16,860 bases of DNA from Chloroflexota bacterium (GCA_025924845.1 JAICHN010000060.1:1-16860); one strand, 5' to 3'. Shown: positions 7,518-14,913, counted from the stretch's first letter. The notes: a model not told the origin generated them from the sequence alone. Numbers and translations are program-made.

Positions 7518-7529
7518 GCACGGCCGTGC
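7518..7529. other. 12-bp palindrome immediately after a stop codon
   Basis: GCACGGCCGTGC begins at the base after the TAG of the binding-protein gene. It could fold into a short hairpin and attenuate read-through into the prenyl synthase gene, but no T-run follows. Only the palindrome itself is certain. Confidence 0.25.
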
Positions 7530-7630
7530 TCAAGAGTAATGGCCGGAGATATGCGGCATCCCGTACATTAGCTTATGACGATGCCGGAGCGCGTGACGGC
7601 GGGTGCGAACAGAGCAAGGAGCCGAGCAGC

Positions 7631-8596
7631 ATGGCGATTGCGGCAAGCCGAATCAGTCAGCCGTTGACCACCGATTTGGCCCGAGTCGAGGACGAACTGG
7701 CCTTGGTTGGGCAGGAAGCGGGCCCGGTGCTCCATGAGGCGATTCGCCATCATCTAAGCACGGGCGGTAAGCGCATCCGCCCACGCATCGCCTTGCTGGC
7801 GGGGCGCATGCTGCTGGGTCAGGCTCCGGACGCCTTGGTACGCTTCGCCGCCGTCACCGAGTTGGTCCATGCCGCATCGCTCGTCCACGATGACACGATT
7901 GACGAGGCGGGTACGCGTCGAGGCGAACCAACCGTGGATTCGCGTTTTGGCAGCCACATTTCGGTGTTGGTCGGTGATTATTTGTTCGCTCAGGCGGCGA
8001 TTATTACGGCGGGCCTGGGCAGCTTGCGCTTGATGTCGCTCCTTGCCGCTACGATCCAGGCCCTGGTGCGCGGTGAGTTGCGCCAGATGAGCGCGGCCTA
8101 TAAGATCGACGCCAGCGCGGCGAATTACGAGTCACGAATATCCGACAAATCGGCCAGTCTCTTCGTATTGGCGGCCGAGGGCGCGGCGGTATTGGCCGGA
8201 GCGCCGGAGGAGGAGGTGATCGCCCTCCGCCGCTATGGGCAGCAGTTGGGCCTGGCGTTTCAGATCGCCGATGATGTGCTGGATTACACCGGTAGCGACG
8301 ATGTCTTGGGCAAGCCGGCGGGCAGCGATCTGGCCAATGGGGTCGTGACCCTTCCCGCGTTTCACTATCTGCGTACCTTACCCGCCGATGCGCCGGAGCG
8401 CCGTATTGTGGAGGAAGGCGGCGAGGCCACGCGCGTAGTGGAGGCGATTCGTGCCTCCCATGCGCCGGCCTACGCTTTGGGACGGGCTCTTGCCCTGGCG
8501 AGCGACGCGGTGAGTGCCCTGGATGCCTTCCCACTCTCACCCAGCCGCGAAGCGTTGGCCTCGGTCGGCGAGGAAACGGTGCGCCGGCTGAGCTAG
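7631..8596 (+). CDS. Long-chain trans-polyprenyl diphosphate synthase
   Basis: Condenses isopentenyl diphosphate onto allylic primers to make an all-trans chain, most likely the side chain of menaquinone or ubiquinone; cytoplasmic. The 321-aa protein starts at ATG 7631, with AAGGAG nine bases upstream; a longer in-frame start at 7490 inside the previous gene lacks support. Motifs in order: GGKRIRPR (45-52) for the diphosphate, first aspartate-rich motif DDTID (87-91), RRGEPT (96-101), and second motif DDVLD (214-218) followed by GKPAGSDLANGVVTLP. Residues four and five before the first motif are small (Ser, Ala), which favours long products (roughly C30 and above) over C15/C20; exact length is not predictable. 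It lies 113 bases after the binding-protein gene and ends against the Rid gene, sharing a CTAG. Confidence 0.92.
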   Translation: MAIAASRISQPLTTDLARVEDELALVGQEAGPVLHEAIRHHLSTGGKRIRPRIALLAGRMLLGQAPDALVRFAAVTELVHAASLVHDDTIDEAGTRRGEPTVDSRFGSHISVLVGDYLFAQAAIITAGLGSLRLMSLLAATIQALVRGELRQMSAAYKIDASAANYESRISDKSASLFVLAAEGAAVLAGAPEEEVIALRRYGQQLGLAFQIADDVLDYTGSDDVLGKPAGSDLANGVVTLPAFHYLRTLPADAPERRIVEEGGEATRVVEAIRASHAPAYALGRALALASDAVSALDAFPLSPSREALASVGEETVRRLS

Positions 8597-8976
8597 CCCA
8601 CGATGGCCTCCACCTCGATCTCCACCATCAGCGCGGGGTCGATCAAGGCAGATACCTGCACCATGGTAGCGGCCGGGCGGATGGCGGCGAATCGCTCACC
8701 GTGTGCCCGTCCGATCTCCCGCCACTGGCCGATGTCGGTCGTGAAGATGCGAGTGCGCACCACATCCTCCATCGTGGCGCCCGCCGCCGTAAGTGCTTGT
8801 TCGATAATCTCGAAGATGCGCACCGTTTGAGCATAGGCGTCGCCGGGCATATACGGCTTGCCCGCCGCATCCACCGCGGTAGTGCCGGCGACCTGCACGA
8901 CATTGCCGACTCGTACGGCTCGCGAATACCCGACAATCGGTTCCCAGTCCGTGCCGCCCGCGATGTTCCGACGCAT
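8593..8976 (-). CDS. Rid (YjgF/YER057c) family protein lacking the deaminase arginine
   Basis: Small trimer-forming Rid-fold protein of 127 aa. RidA itself hydrolyses reactive enamine/imine intermediates. Typical features: NIAGGTDWEPIVGYSRAVRV at the N-terminus, VVQVAGTTAVD (26-36), AGATMEDVVRTRIFTTDI (65-82) and VEIEVEAIV at the C-terminus. The Arg105 of E. coli RidA (in PARSCVEV), needed for imine hydrolysis, is Ala103 here (PAATMVQV), so it belongs to a Rid subgroup not expected to be a canonical deaminase. ATG 8976 has AAGGAG six bases upstream. It follows the J-domain gene by 14 bases, so the two form an operon. Its TAG and the prenyl synthase TAG lie in the same CTAG on opposite strands. 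Substrate unknown. Confidence 0.9.
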   Translation of the reverse strand: MRRNIAGGTDWEPIVGYSRAVRVGNVVQVAGTTAVDAAGKPYMPGDAYAQTVRIFEIIEQALTAAGATMEDVVRTRIFTTDIGQWREIGRAHGERFAAIRPAATMVQVSALIDPALMVEIEVEAIVG

Positions 8977-8990
8977 CAGGTACTCCTTGA

Positions 8991-9509
8991 CTATCGGCGG
9001 AATCCCGCCGCGGCGCCGGCCAACGTATTGTGAGCCTTGTTCAAGCGGGCCATCATCATCTCCGCCTCCGCCCGCAACTCCGGTGGTCCATCGGTAAAGC
9101 GATCAGGGTGCCAGACTCGGGACAGTAGCCGGTAGCGGCGGCGAATGTCCTCGGCGCTCGAACCGGGCCGCAGACCGAGGATTACCCACGGGCTATCAAT
9201 GTGGGGCGGCGCCGCCGGCGTGGACGCCGGTTGGGCCGGACCCGGCTGCTGTTTGCGCATCCGTTCCAGGCGGTCCCGTTCCCTGGCCACCTGGTCACGG
9301 AGCCAGCGCAACTCAGCGCGGGCCGACTCAATGCCCTCCTGCACCGCGTCGATGTCCTCTCTTTGCTCGGCAGTCGGTCCTTCCCTCGGCGCCGGGGACG
9401 GCTGCGCCTGCCGCCGGCGCCGGTAGCCCCAGCGTTGCGAGGCCATCCCGACGATCAAGGTCAGGAAAAGACCGATCGCCACCAGGACTATCGCCGTCGA
9501 ACTGTTCAT
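8991..9509 (-). CDS. Membrane-anchored J-domain (DnaJ-like) protein
   Basis: A 172-aa protein with one N-terminal membrane helix (about residues 5-23), a basic patch WGYRRRR, a charged coiled-coil (about 48-86), a Pro/Ala linker, and a C-terminal J-domain (about 105-167). The J-domain reads SPWVILGLRPGSSAEDIRRR followed by YRLLSRVWHPDRF with the essential HPD at 134-136; such domains recruit DnaK and stimulate its ATPase. There is no Gly/Phe region, zinc finger or substrate-binding C-terminal domain, so it is a type III (class C) co-chaperone that would place DnaK at the inner face of the membrane, J-domain in the cytoplasm. ATG 9509 is preceded by AGAAGGTGG. First gene of an operon with the Rid gene; any functional link is unknown. 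Confidence 0.88.
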   Translation of the reverse strand: MNSSTAIVLVAIGLFLTLIVGMASQRWGYRRRRQAQPSPAPREGPTAEQREDIDAVQEGIESARAELRWLRDQVARERDRLERMRKQQPGPAQPASTPAAPPHIDSPWVILGLRPGSSAEDIRRRYRLLSRVWHPDRFTDGPPELRAEAEMMMARLNKAHNTLAGAAAGFRR

Positions 9510-9689
9510 GGTCCACCTTCTCTATTGGCCAAGGCGTACTAGAGTATCGCACAGTCCGCCGTAGGGTGGGAGGACTCGGTGCTCGCTGCCCCGCGGCGAT
9601 TGGCGGCGCTTAACCTGGGATCCCGGCCGAGGAGATTGGGCATGAGTGCGGTGGGAGCGAGACGCAGCGGGGGATCGTGCAGCCATATG

Positions 9690-10919
9690 CTACCGCCGGG
9701 GAGGCACGAGACTTCGTAGGTCTACCCCTACATCGCCCAGCTTGGCCGGATCCAGCGGCATCCCGGCCGCGATCATTCGCCGCGCGGCCATACTATCGCG
9801 CGGCCTGTTCATGCACAACGCGGCCACCGGGATGCCCTCGCGCAGGTAGAAGGCGGTAAAGTCCCGAGCCTCGATACTGCCGCGCCGCACTTCCAGTTCG
9901 CCGCCCGCGCGCCGGCCCAGGTATTGCAGGGCATGAGTATACTGGTCCGACCAGAAGTACAACACGGGGGCGAACGGTTCCAGATGACCCAGCATGGCCC
10001 GCGCCGCCGCCTTCCCCTGCGCCTCCGCGTTGTCCCAGTGCTCGACCCGCAGGTGCAGCCCCAGGCCGGGGTGGAACCAATTAGCAATGTCTCCGGCCGC
10101 GAAGATATCGGGTAGGTTGGTTCGAGAATATTGATCGACGACCACGCCGTTCTCGATGGAGAGTCCAGAGCCTTCTAAATAGTCCGGGTCGAGCATTGTA
10201 CCGACTCCCACCAGGGCCAGATCGCACGGTACCTGTTCGCCGGTGCTCAGTATTGCCGCTTCCACGCGCCCTTGCCCCAGAAATGCAGAGATCCCAGTCT
10301 TCAGGCGTAAGTCCACCCCCTCTTCGCGATGGATGTTCGCATACAGCCCGCCGATCTCCTCGCCCAGGGCGCGCTCCATGGGCACGGCCAGGGGCTCGAT
10401 CATGGTGACTGCCAGGCCGTGCTTGCGGAAGGCCGCCGCTGTTTCGGCCCCGATAAAGCCCGCGCCCACGATCAGGACGCGAGGCGAGCCGGCCATGGCA
10501 GCGGCGATGGTGCTCGCATCGGCCAGGGTGCGGAGCGTATGCACGCCGGGCAGATCGGCGCCCGGAATGCGCAATATACGTGGCCGAACCCCGGTCGCGA
10601 TCAGCAGTTTATCATAGCGGATCTCGCTTCCATCACTCAGTTCCACCGTGTGCTCTGCCGGTGTCAGGTGAACGGCACGCGTGCCGAGTCGGAGTTCGAT
10701 ACTTTGCTCGACATAATACTCGACTGGGCGAAGAAATGCCTGCTCGGGGGTGGACTCGCCCAGCAGGATACCTTTGGAGAGGGGGGGCCTTTCGAAGGGA
10801 CGATCCGGCTCGGCGCCAACCAATACAATCCGTCCCTCAAATCCCTCACGACGCAGGGTTTCGGCAGCCCGTCCGCCCGCCTGGCCCGCGCCCAGGATGA
10901 CAAAAGTCTCCGTGCTCAT
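9690..10919 (-). CDS. FAD/NAD(P)-dependent ferredoxin reductase-type oxidoreductase
   Basis: Two-dinucleotide-fold flavoprotein of the BphA4/rubredoxin reductase class, 409 aa, passing electrons from NAD(P)H through FAD to a ferredoxin or rubredoxin. ATG 10919 has AGAGGA six bases upstream; a start nine codons earlier is less likely. The FAD site is ILGAGQAGG (8-16); the flavin-loop signature RPFERPPLSKGILL spans 40-53; ATGVRPR is at 108-114; the NAD(P) motif VLIVGAGFIGAETA at 148-161 has Glu175 at the strand end, favouring NADH; the second FAD motif FAAGDIANW spans 273-281; and the reductase C-terminal domain begins near YFWSDQYTHALQYLG (321-335). No ferredoxin, cytochrome P450 or Rieske oxygenase is nearby. 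It lies 81 bases after the ABC-2 permease gene on the same strand and may be in that operon. Confidence 0.92.
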   Translation of the reverse strand: MSTETFVILGAGQAGGRAAETLRREGFEGRIVLVGAEPDRPFERPPLSKGILLGESTPEQAFLRPVEYYVEQSIELRLGTRAVHLTPAEHTVELSDGSEIRYDKLLIATGVRPRILRIPGADLPGVHTLRTLADASTIAAAMAGSPRVLIVGAGFIGAETAAAFRKHGLAVTMIEPLAVPMERALGEEIGGLYANIHREEGVDLRLKTGISAFLGQGRVEAAILSTGEQVPCDLALVGVGTMLDPDYLEGSGLSIENGVVVDQYSRTNLPDIFAAGDIANWFHPGLGLHLRVEHWDNAEAQGKAAARAMLGHLEPFAPVLYFWSDQYTHALQYLGRRAGGELEVRRGSIEARDFTAFYLREGIPVAALCMNRPRDSMAARRMIAAGMPLDPAKLGDVGVDLRSLVPPRR

Positions 10920-11000
10920 TCCAAATCCTCTCACCGGGCCAAACACTCAGCCCCTTTCTGTCAGTGTACGGGGTGGAGGATGGTGCAATTCGCTACGCCC

Positions 11001-11783
11001 TTACACGATGCTCCAGCGGAACCAGCGAATCCCAGCCCAGACGCACACGACGGTGTAAGCACAACCGGCCACAATCGCCCACCATGTCTCGCCGGTCCAG
11101 GTGTGCGGCTGCATCGCCGCGGCCAGCATCGTGGTCACAGTTCCCCCCGGCGACCACCGAGCCACGGTCTCGAACGTTTGCCCGAAGACGTTAAAATGGG
11201 AGAGCAATCCGAGCCCGACGAGGGGGATCAAGACGAATCGCCCCATGGCATTGATCGTATCCGCGGATGTCACCAAGCCTGCAAATGCCTGGCCGATGCT
11301 CAGGTAGAGCGCTGAGCTGAGCATCGCCACCGCGATCGTGAGCACGTACCCACCGATCGACAAGGAGATGTTCTCGAACACCGCACCGGCAACGAGCACG
11401 ACTACGGCCATGACCAGGATGGCCCCAACCTGGACCACAAGGCGACTGCCCATGATGGTCCAGGTTGGGGCCGGGGTCACGCGCAGCCGTTGAAAGACCC
11501 CTTTCTCGCGATCGCGCGCCACGCTCAGCGAATAGCCGAGTACAGCGAGCGCGCTCATACCGACCATGATGGCGACCGCCAGTCGCACCGTGGGCGCTCC
11601 CAACGCCTCGGTTCTGGCGCGCTTGCCGGCAAAGAGGGCGTACAACACGATCAGCGGCAACGCGAGACTCAGCAGCCAGGCTCGCCCGTTGCGCACTTGC
11701 ACGCTGCTATCCGCCTGGAGCAAGGCCACAAACGCGCTCGCCGGCGACGGTGCGCGCCCGCGGGTTCCGGCTGGGGCACTCAT
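11001..11783 (-). CDS. ABC-2 type transporter permease
   Basis: Membrane half of an ABC exporter (drug, lipid or polysaccharide efflux), 260 aa. Six hydrophobic segments are visible, near residues 36-52, 67-88, 114-135, 143-165, 182-199 and 235-252. Between the second and third lies the cytoplasmic coupling segment RDREKGVFQRLRVTPAPTW (90-108), the E-x-G-x-x-x-x-L(R)xxP signature of ABC-2 permeases. ATG 11783 overlaps the TGA of the upstream ATPase gene as ATGA, so the pair is translationally coupled. Substrate cannot be told; linear antibiotic or multidrug exporters of the DrrB type are the closest in shape. Confidence 0.92.
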   Translation of the reverse strand: MSAPAGTRGRAPSPASAFVALLQADSSVQVRNGRAWLLSLALPLIVLYALFAGKRARTEALGAPTVRLAVAIMVGMSALAVLGYSLSVARDREKGVFQRLRVTPAPTWTIMGSRLVVQVGAILVMAVVVLVAGAVFENISLSIGGYVLTIAVAMLSSALYLSIGQAFAGLVTSADTINAMGRFVLIPLVGLGLLSHFNVFGQTFETVARWSPGGTVTTMLAAAMQPHTWTGETWWAIVAGCAYTVVCVWAGIRWFRWSIV

Positions 11784-12600
11784 TGACGCACCGCGCTTCC
11801 CGTAAGGCCGATGAAGACATCCTCTAAGGTGACCGGGCCATGCGCCGCTTTGAGGACGCGGGGATCCTCCTGGTGCTTCTCGATCAAGCCGCGCGGTGTG
11901 TCGACGGTGACGATCTTGCCGTCATCCATGATGGCTACGCGGTCGCACACGGCCTGAGCCTCTTCCATGGAATGGGTGGTAAGCAGAATGCTGCGGTCGC
12001 TCTGGCGCATGGTGTCGAGGCGCTCCCACAGCTGCCGGCGCGCCTGGGGATCCAATCCCGCCGTCGGCTCGTCAAGTAAGACCAGGGGCGGATCATGGAT
12101 CGTGGCGATAAGCAGAGACAGCCGCTGTTGCTGACCGCCCGACAAGTGCCGGAATCGCTTCCGCGCTTCACCCTCCAGGCCGATGGCGGCGAGTTGCAGG
12201 CGAATCTCGACTTTGGTGAGTACCACCCCATAGAGGCGGGCATACAGGTTGACGATTTGAGAGATGGTCAACTCCGCCTGAAAACTGGTCGCCTGCAACT
12301 GCACGCCCATGCCGGCCTTCGCGGCCGTAGGATCGGTCCGGATGTCAATTCCGCCAATCACGATGGTGCCCGCGGCCGGTCGCAGCAGCCCTTCCACAGC
12401 GCTGAGTGTGCTGGTCTTGCCGGCCCATTCGGGCCCAGTAAGCCGAAGATCTCACCGACTTTGATCTCCAGGTTGACCCCATTCACGGCGCGCTTGGCTC
12501 CATAGGAGACAACGAGATTTGTGACTTTGAGCGCAAGGACCACGTCATTTGGCTTCTCCCCGATATGCTGTGTAGTCATCGTCGCTCCGAGTGAAGGCAT
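11780..12600 (-). pseudogene. ABC transporter ATP-binding protein, frame broken inside Walker A
   Basis: ATPase subunit of the ABC-2 exporter (DrrA type). From ATG 12600 (GGAGGA eight bases upstream; ATG 12579 is an alternative) the frame reads KVGEIFGLLGPNG and then goes wrong. The sequence continues perfectly in the next frame: GKTSTLSAVEGLLRP, Q-loop VQLQATSF, signature LSGGQQQR, Walker B VLLDEPTAGLD and H-loop LTTHSMEE. Adding one G to the three-base run at 12424-12426 (CCC on the plus strand) restores GPNGAGKT and a 273-aa protein. The broken frame ends at 12358, and the downstream part is open from GTG 12397 but would lack the P-loop. Every other motif is intact, so a sequencing error, a recent mutation or a -1 ribosomal slip are the options. 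Coupled to the permease by ATGA. Confidence 0.9.
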
Positions 12601-12621
12601 GTCACGATTCCTCCATAATTC

Positions 12622-12717
12622 CTAGTCGGTTAGCAGATCTGGTCGTGGCGGCGCCGGCACCTCGCCATAGCGCTTGGACAACCGATTGCCCTCCATCACG
12701 CGATCCACCATGGTCAC
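12622..12717 (-). CDS. Possible 31-aa leader peptide of the exporter operon
   Basis: Short reading frame from GTG 12717 (GAGAGGGG five bases upstream; an in-frame ATG follows at 12711) to TAG 12622, just before the ribosome-binding site of the ATPase gene. The peptide contains MVDRVMEGNRLSKRYGEV and ends PPRPDLLTD. Third codon positions are GC-rich like the real genes. It starts about 27 bases after the predicted transcription start, as attenuator or arrest leader peptides do. No homologue is recognised, so it could be a chance frame. Confidence 0.4.
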   Translation of the reverse strand: MTMVDRVMEGNRLSKRYGEVPAPPRPDLLTD

Positions 12718-12744
12718 AACTACCCCTCTCACGCGGGTAACGTG

Positions 12745-12759
12745 ACATCAATTTGATGT
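12745..12759. promoter_or_regulatory. Palindromic operator candidate of the exporter operon
   Basis: ACATCAA-T-TTGATGT is a perfect 7-bp inverted repeat with a one-base centre. It covers the predicted -10 box and start site of the minus-strand promoter, the usual place for a MarR, TetR or ArsR-type repressor to bind. No such regulator gene is in the window. Confidence 0.5.
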
Positions 12760-12778
12760 GGCTTCCACTCCTCGTCAA
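12751..12778 (-). promoter_or_regulatory. Promoter of the ABC-2 exporter operon
   Basis: Minus-strand TTGACG (12773-12778), a 16-base spacer and TCAAAT (12751-12756). The -35 is good, the -10 moderate. Start near 12744. It is overlapped by the palindrome at 12745-12759, which fits an inducible efflux operon. Confidence 0.45.
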
Positions 12779-13058
12779 CGGAGAGGCGACGCCGTGCGGG
12801 TGCGCGGAGTGCCGGCGGACCCCGGCGGCGGATAGACCGATCGCGCGATGGTGGCGGAGAGCCACCCCATCCACCAGCCAAAGCAGAATAAGTTTACCCC
12901 GCGTACGGTAGCGGAATCGCCGCGCTTCCTCACCGCAAGCAGTACGCCTATCCACGCGTTTGCGCAGCCCACGCTGTAGGTCTTGTATGATCTTCTCCAG
13001 TATCGCATGCCGGCCTCTTCTTCTATTGCAATAGGTGCCGAGCCGCCCGGCGAGACCT
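12779..13058. other. Region without a convincing gene
   Basis: About 280 bases between the exporter promoter and the PQQ-protein stop. Two minus-strand frames are open here: one of 77 codons (12775-13008) with a Trp-rich hydrophobic patch (FCFGWWMGWLSATIARS), and another running from 13075 to 12602 that begins helix-like (ILEKIIQDLQRGLRKRVD) and becomes unconvincing. Neither has a good ribosome-binding site. This could be a decayed small membrane-protein gene. A perfect palindrome CTATTGCAATAG is at 13023-13034. No intrinsic terminator is seen. Confidence 0.4.
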
Positions 13059-14618
13059 TTACCCCTTGGCGCCAAGCCGATAGGCGATCATCTCAGGATG
13101 CCGCGTCTTGGTCAGCGGGATGCCGAGGCCGGCCGGCAGCGTGTTCCCGACGAGCGCAGGCGGCGACTCCGAGTAGCCCGGAAGGTGCGGCGCCCAGACA
13201 ATCGACCCATCCTTGCGCGAGAGCGCAACGATCTCGCCGGTGAGGGTGGCCGTGAACACCAGGTCGTTCGCCACGGTAGCCCCGCCATTTGGCAGCTGTG
13301 GCAGTTTCGTGGCCCACAGTTGCTTGCCGCCGGCAACGGTGAGAGCAACCATCTCTCCGGCGCCCCGCAAGAAGTTCGCCGTACCCAAAGTGGTCTTCGC
13401 ATTGGCGTAGGTGGTCGGCACATTGACGACGGGCACATACACCACGCCGCCGGCAACCGCCATATTGGTCTCCACACCGCCCGCTTCTCCTGGATACAGC
13501 GTATACGGGGTCTTCAGATGGAGTTTGCCGGCAAGGGCGAGCTGATCGTCGCGGTCGTGACCATTATGGATGCCTACCGCGGTCTTCCACAGCAACTTGC
13601 CGCTTGTGGGATCGAAGGCGAACACGAACCCGCCTTTGCCGGCGGCAAGCACCACCGGATGCCCGGCCGCGGCGGTGTAGATCGGCGATATCTGCAAGTC
13701 CCAGTCGTGGAAGTCGTCGGGGAACGCCTGGTAGTACCATTCCAACTTGCCGGTCGCTTGACTGAGCTTGACGATGCTATCCGTATACAACTCCCGACTG
13801 GGGGTCGCCTGGGCCTGCTGTTGCGAGAGGTAGGGATTGCCGATCCCCGCGTAAACGGAGTGATCCGGGCCGATCAGGAAAGGATCCCAGGCGCCGCCCG
13901 CGGGCGCCGGGAGCTGCCGGCCAATCTTGTCCTCAACCGTCTGGAAGCTCCAGATCGTGGCGCCGGTATCGGCATCGAGGGCATAGAGGATACCCCCGCC
14001 AACCGTGAGCGCCGAGGAGACGAAGACCTTGCCGCCGGCCACCTGCGGGGCAATGTCGAAGCTTGCCTTGCCTGTCGCGAGATGCGTGTTGTACCAGAGT
14101 TGCCGACCGGTCTTGGCGTCGAGGGCGAAGACTCCCGTGGCCGTGACGCCGTAGATCTTGCCATTGCCGATCGTCACGCCGTTCGGCCCATAATCCGGGG
14201 AGTTGTACCGGTGCGTCCAGAGCACCTTGCCGGTCGCGTACCGCACCGCTATGACGTTCGACGCCCCATCCTGCACGTAGGCGATGCCGGCGGCGAGCAC
14301 CGGATTGGCGACGTCCGCGCCGTTTGCGCCGGTGCCTTTCAGGGGGAGCGTCCAGGCAATCCCCAGCTTCGCCACGTTTGCCGAGGAAATCGCCGAGTGC
14401 GCGACACGAGTGTTGTACAGGTTCCCGTTCGGAGAGGGCCACTCGTCGGCATAGCGGATATCCTCGACGGGGGCGCCGGGCGGCACGGACGGTGCCGCGC
14501 TCGCGGCCGACGCTGCGCCCTCCGCCGTGTGCGGCGCGCTACTCAGGGAGAGCGAGCCGGCGAGCGCCAGGGCTGCCGCGATGCGTACCCATGTGTCGCG
14601 TCTCTGCATTGCCGGCAT
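13059..14618 (-). CDS. Exported PQQ-binding-like beta-propeller protein (quinoprotein dehydrogenase family)
   Basis: A 519-aa secreted protein with an eight-blade quinoprotein propeller, related to methanol/alcohol dehydrogenases. ATG 14618 has AGAGGGG six bases upstream. The N-terminus is a signal peptide (RRDTWVRIAAALALAGSLSL, residues 6-25; the RR might allow Tat), followed by an Ala/Pro linker to about residue 50. WPSPNGNLYNTR (60-71) opens the propeller. Tryptophan-docking repeats recur as ATGKVLWTHR, KTGRQLWYNT, DTGATIWSFQ, ATGKLEWYYQ, TSGKLLWKTA and KDGSIVWAPH. Asn261 (GIGNPY) and Asp305/307 (FHDWDLQISP) match calcium/catalytic positions. The vicinal Cys-Cys of methanol dehydrogenase and any CXXCH haem motif are absent, so electrons would leave to a separate acceptor. 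No pqq biosynthesis genes are near. A non-catalytic propeller is the alternative. Confidence 0.88.
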   Translation of the reverse strand: MPAMQRRDTWVRIAAALALAGSLSLSSAPHTAEGAASAASAAPSVPPGAPVEDIRYADEWPSPNGNLYNTRVAHSAISSANVAKLGIAWTLPLKGTGANGADVANPVLAAGIAYVQDGASNVIAVRYATGKVLWTHRYNSPDYGPNGVTIGNGKIYGVTATGVFALDAKTGRQLWYNTHLATGKASFDIAPQVAGGKVFVSSALTVGGGILYALDADTGATIWSFQTVEDKIGRQLPAPAGGAWDPFLIGPDHSVYAGIGNPYLSQQQAQATPSRELYTDSIVKLSQATGKLEWYYQAFPDDFHDWDLQISPIYTAAAGHPVVLAAGKGGFVFAFDPTSGKLLWKTAVGIHNGHDRDDQLALAGKLHLKTPYTLYPGEAGGVETNMAVAGGVVYVPVVNVPTTYANAKTTLGTANFLRGAGEMVALTVAGGKQLWATKLPQLPNGGATVANDLVFTATLTGEIVALSRKDGSIVWAPHLPGYSESPPALVGNTLPAGLGIPLTKTRHPEMIAYRLGAKG

Positions 14619-14688
14619 TTGGAGCCCCTCTCTACCTTTGTGCTTCTCTACATGAGCACTGTTCGACCAGGTCGGTCATCGGGGAAAA

Positions 14689-14698
14689 GTGATATCAC
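14689..14698. promoter_or_regulatory. Palindrome near the PQQ-gene start site
   Basis: GTGATATCAC, a perfect 10-bp palindrome lying just downstream of the predicted minus-strand start site (about 14700). Repressor binding here would block the PQQ-protein gene. Only the symmetry is seen. Confidence 0.25.
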
Positions 14699-14706
14699 CG
14701 TGCTAG

Positions 14707-14735
14707 ATGATAGCAGCATGCTATACTTCCCGCAA
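14707..14735 (-). promoter_or_regulatory. Promoter of the PQQ-propeller gene
   Basis: Minus-strand TTGCGG (14730-14735), a 17-base spacer and TATCAT (14707-14712), with a start expected near 14700 and a leader of about 82 bases to ATG 14618. The -10 is close to consensus and the -35 is weak. An inverted repeat ATAGCA-GCA-TGCTAT (14710-14724) lies inside the spacer and -10. Confidence 0.45.
14719..14727 (+). promoter_or_regulatory. Extended -10 promoter facing the SDR gene
   Basis: TGCTATACT matches the extended -10 form TGnTATAAT with no recognisable -35. Transcription would start near 14734, leaving about 180 bases before the GTG at 14914. It lies within the minus-strand promoter of the PQQ gene, so the two promoters should compete for polymerase. 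The rest of the leader shows no clear riboswitch or gene. Confidence 0.35.
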
Positions 14736-14913
14736 GTGGAAGGAGAGAGGGTTGGGCGGCTCAATCCGCGCCGGTGGGCTGCAGTGGGTGCATCCTCAAC
14801 CGTGGTCGTGACGATGCACCTCCGCCGCGCGCCGTGGCGGCCGATCTCGTACTACGGAAGGCGCATGCTATGCTGGAACCAGCGGCTATGCGCGATGGAG
14901 ATGGAGGCGTGGC

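Noticed and set aside
10329..11315. 328-codon plus-strand frame
   Set aside because: Antisense to the flavoprotein and ABC-2 permease genes; low-complexity translation and no ribosome-binding site.
12602..13075. 157-codon minus-strand frame ending just before the exporter ATPase start
   Set aside because: The last two thirds look random, it crosses the predicted promoter and the leader frame, and it lacks a ribosome-binding site; only its first part might be a gene remnant.
14752..14811. 19-aa TTG-started frame after AAGGAGAGAGG in the SDR leader
   Set aside because: The Shine-Dalgarno is good but the frame is very short, TTG-started and without recognisable sequence; not enough to call.
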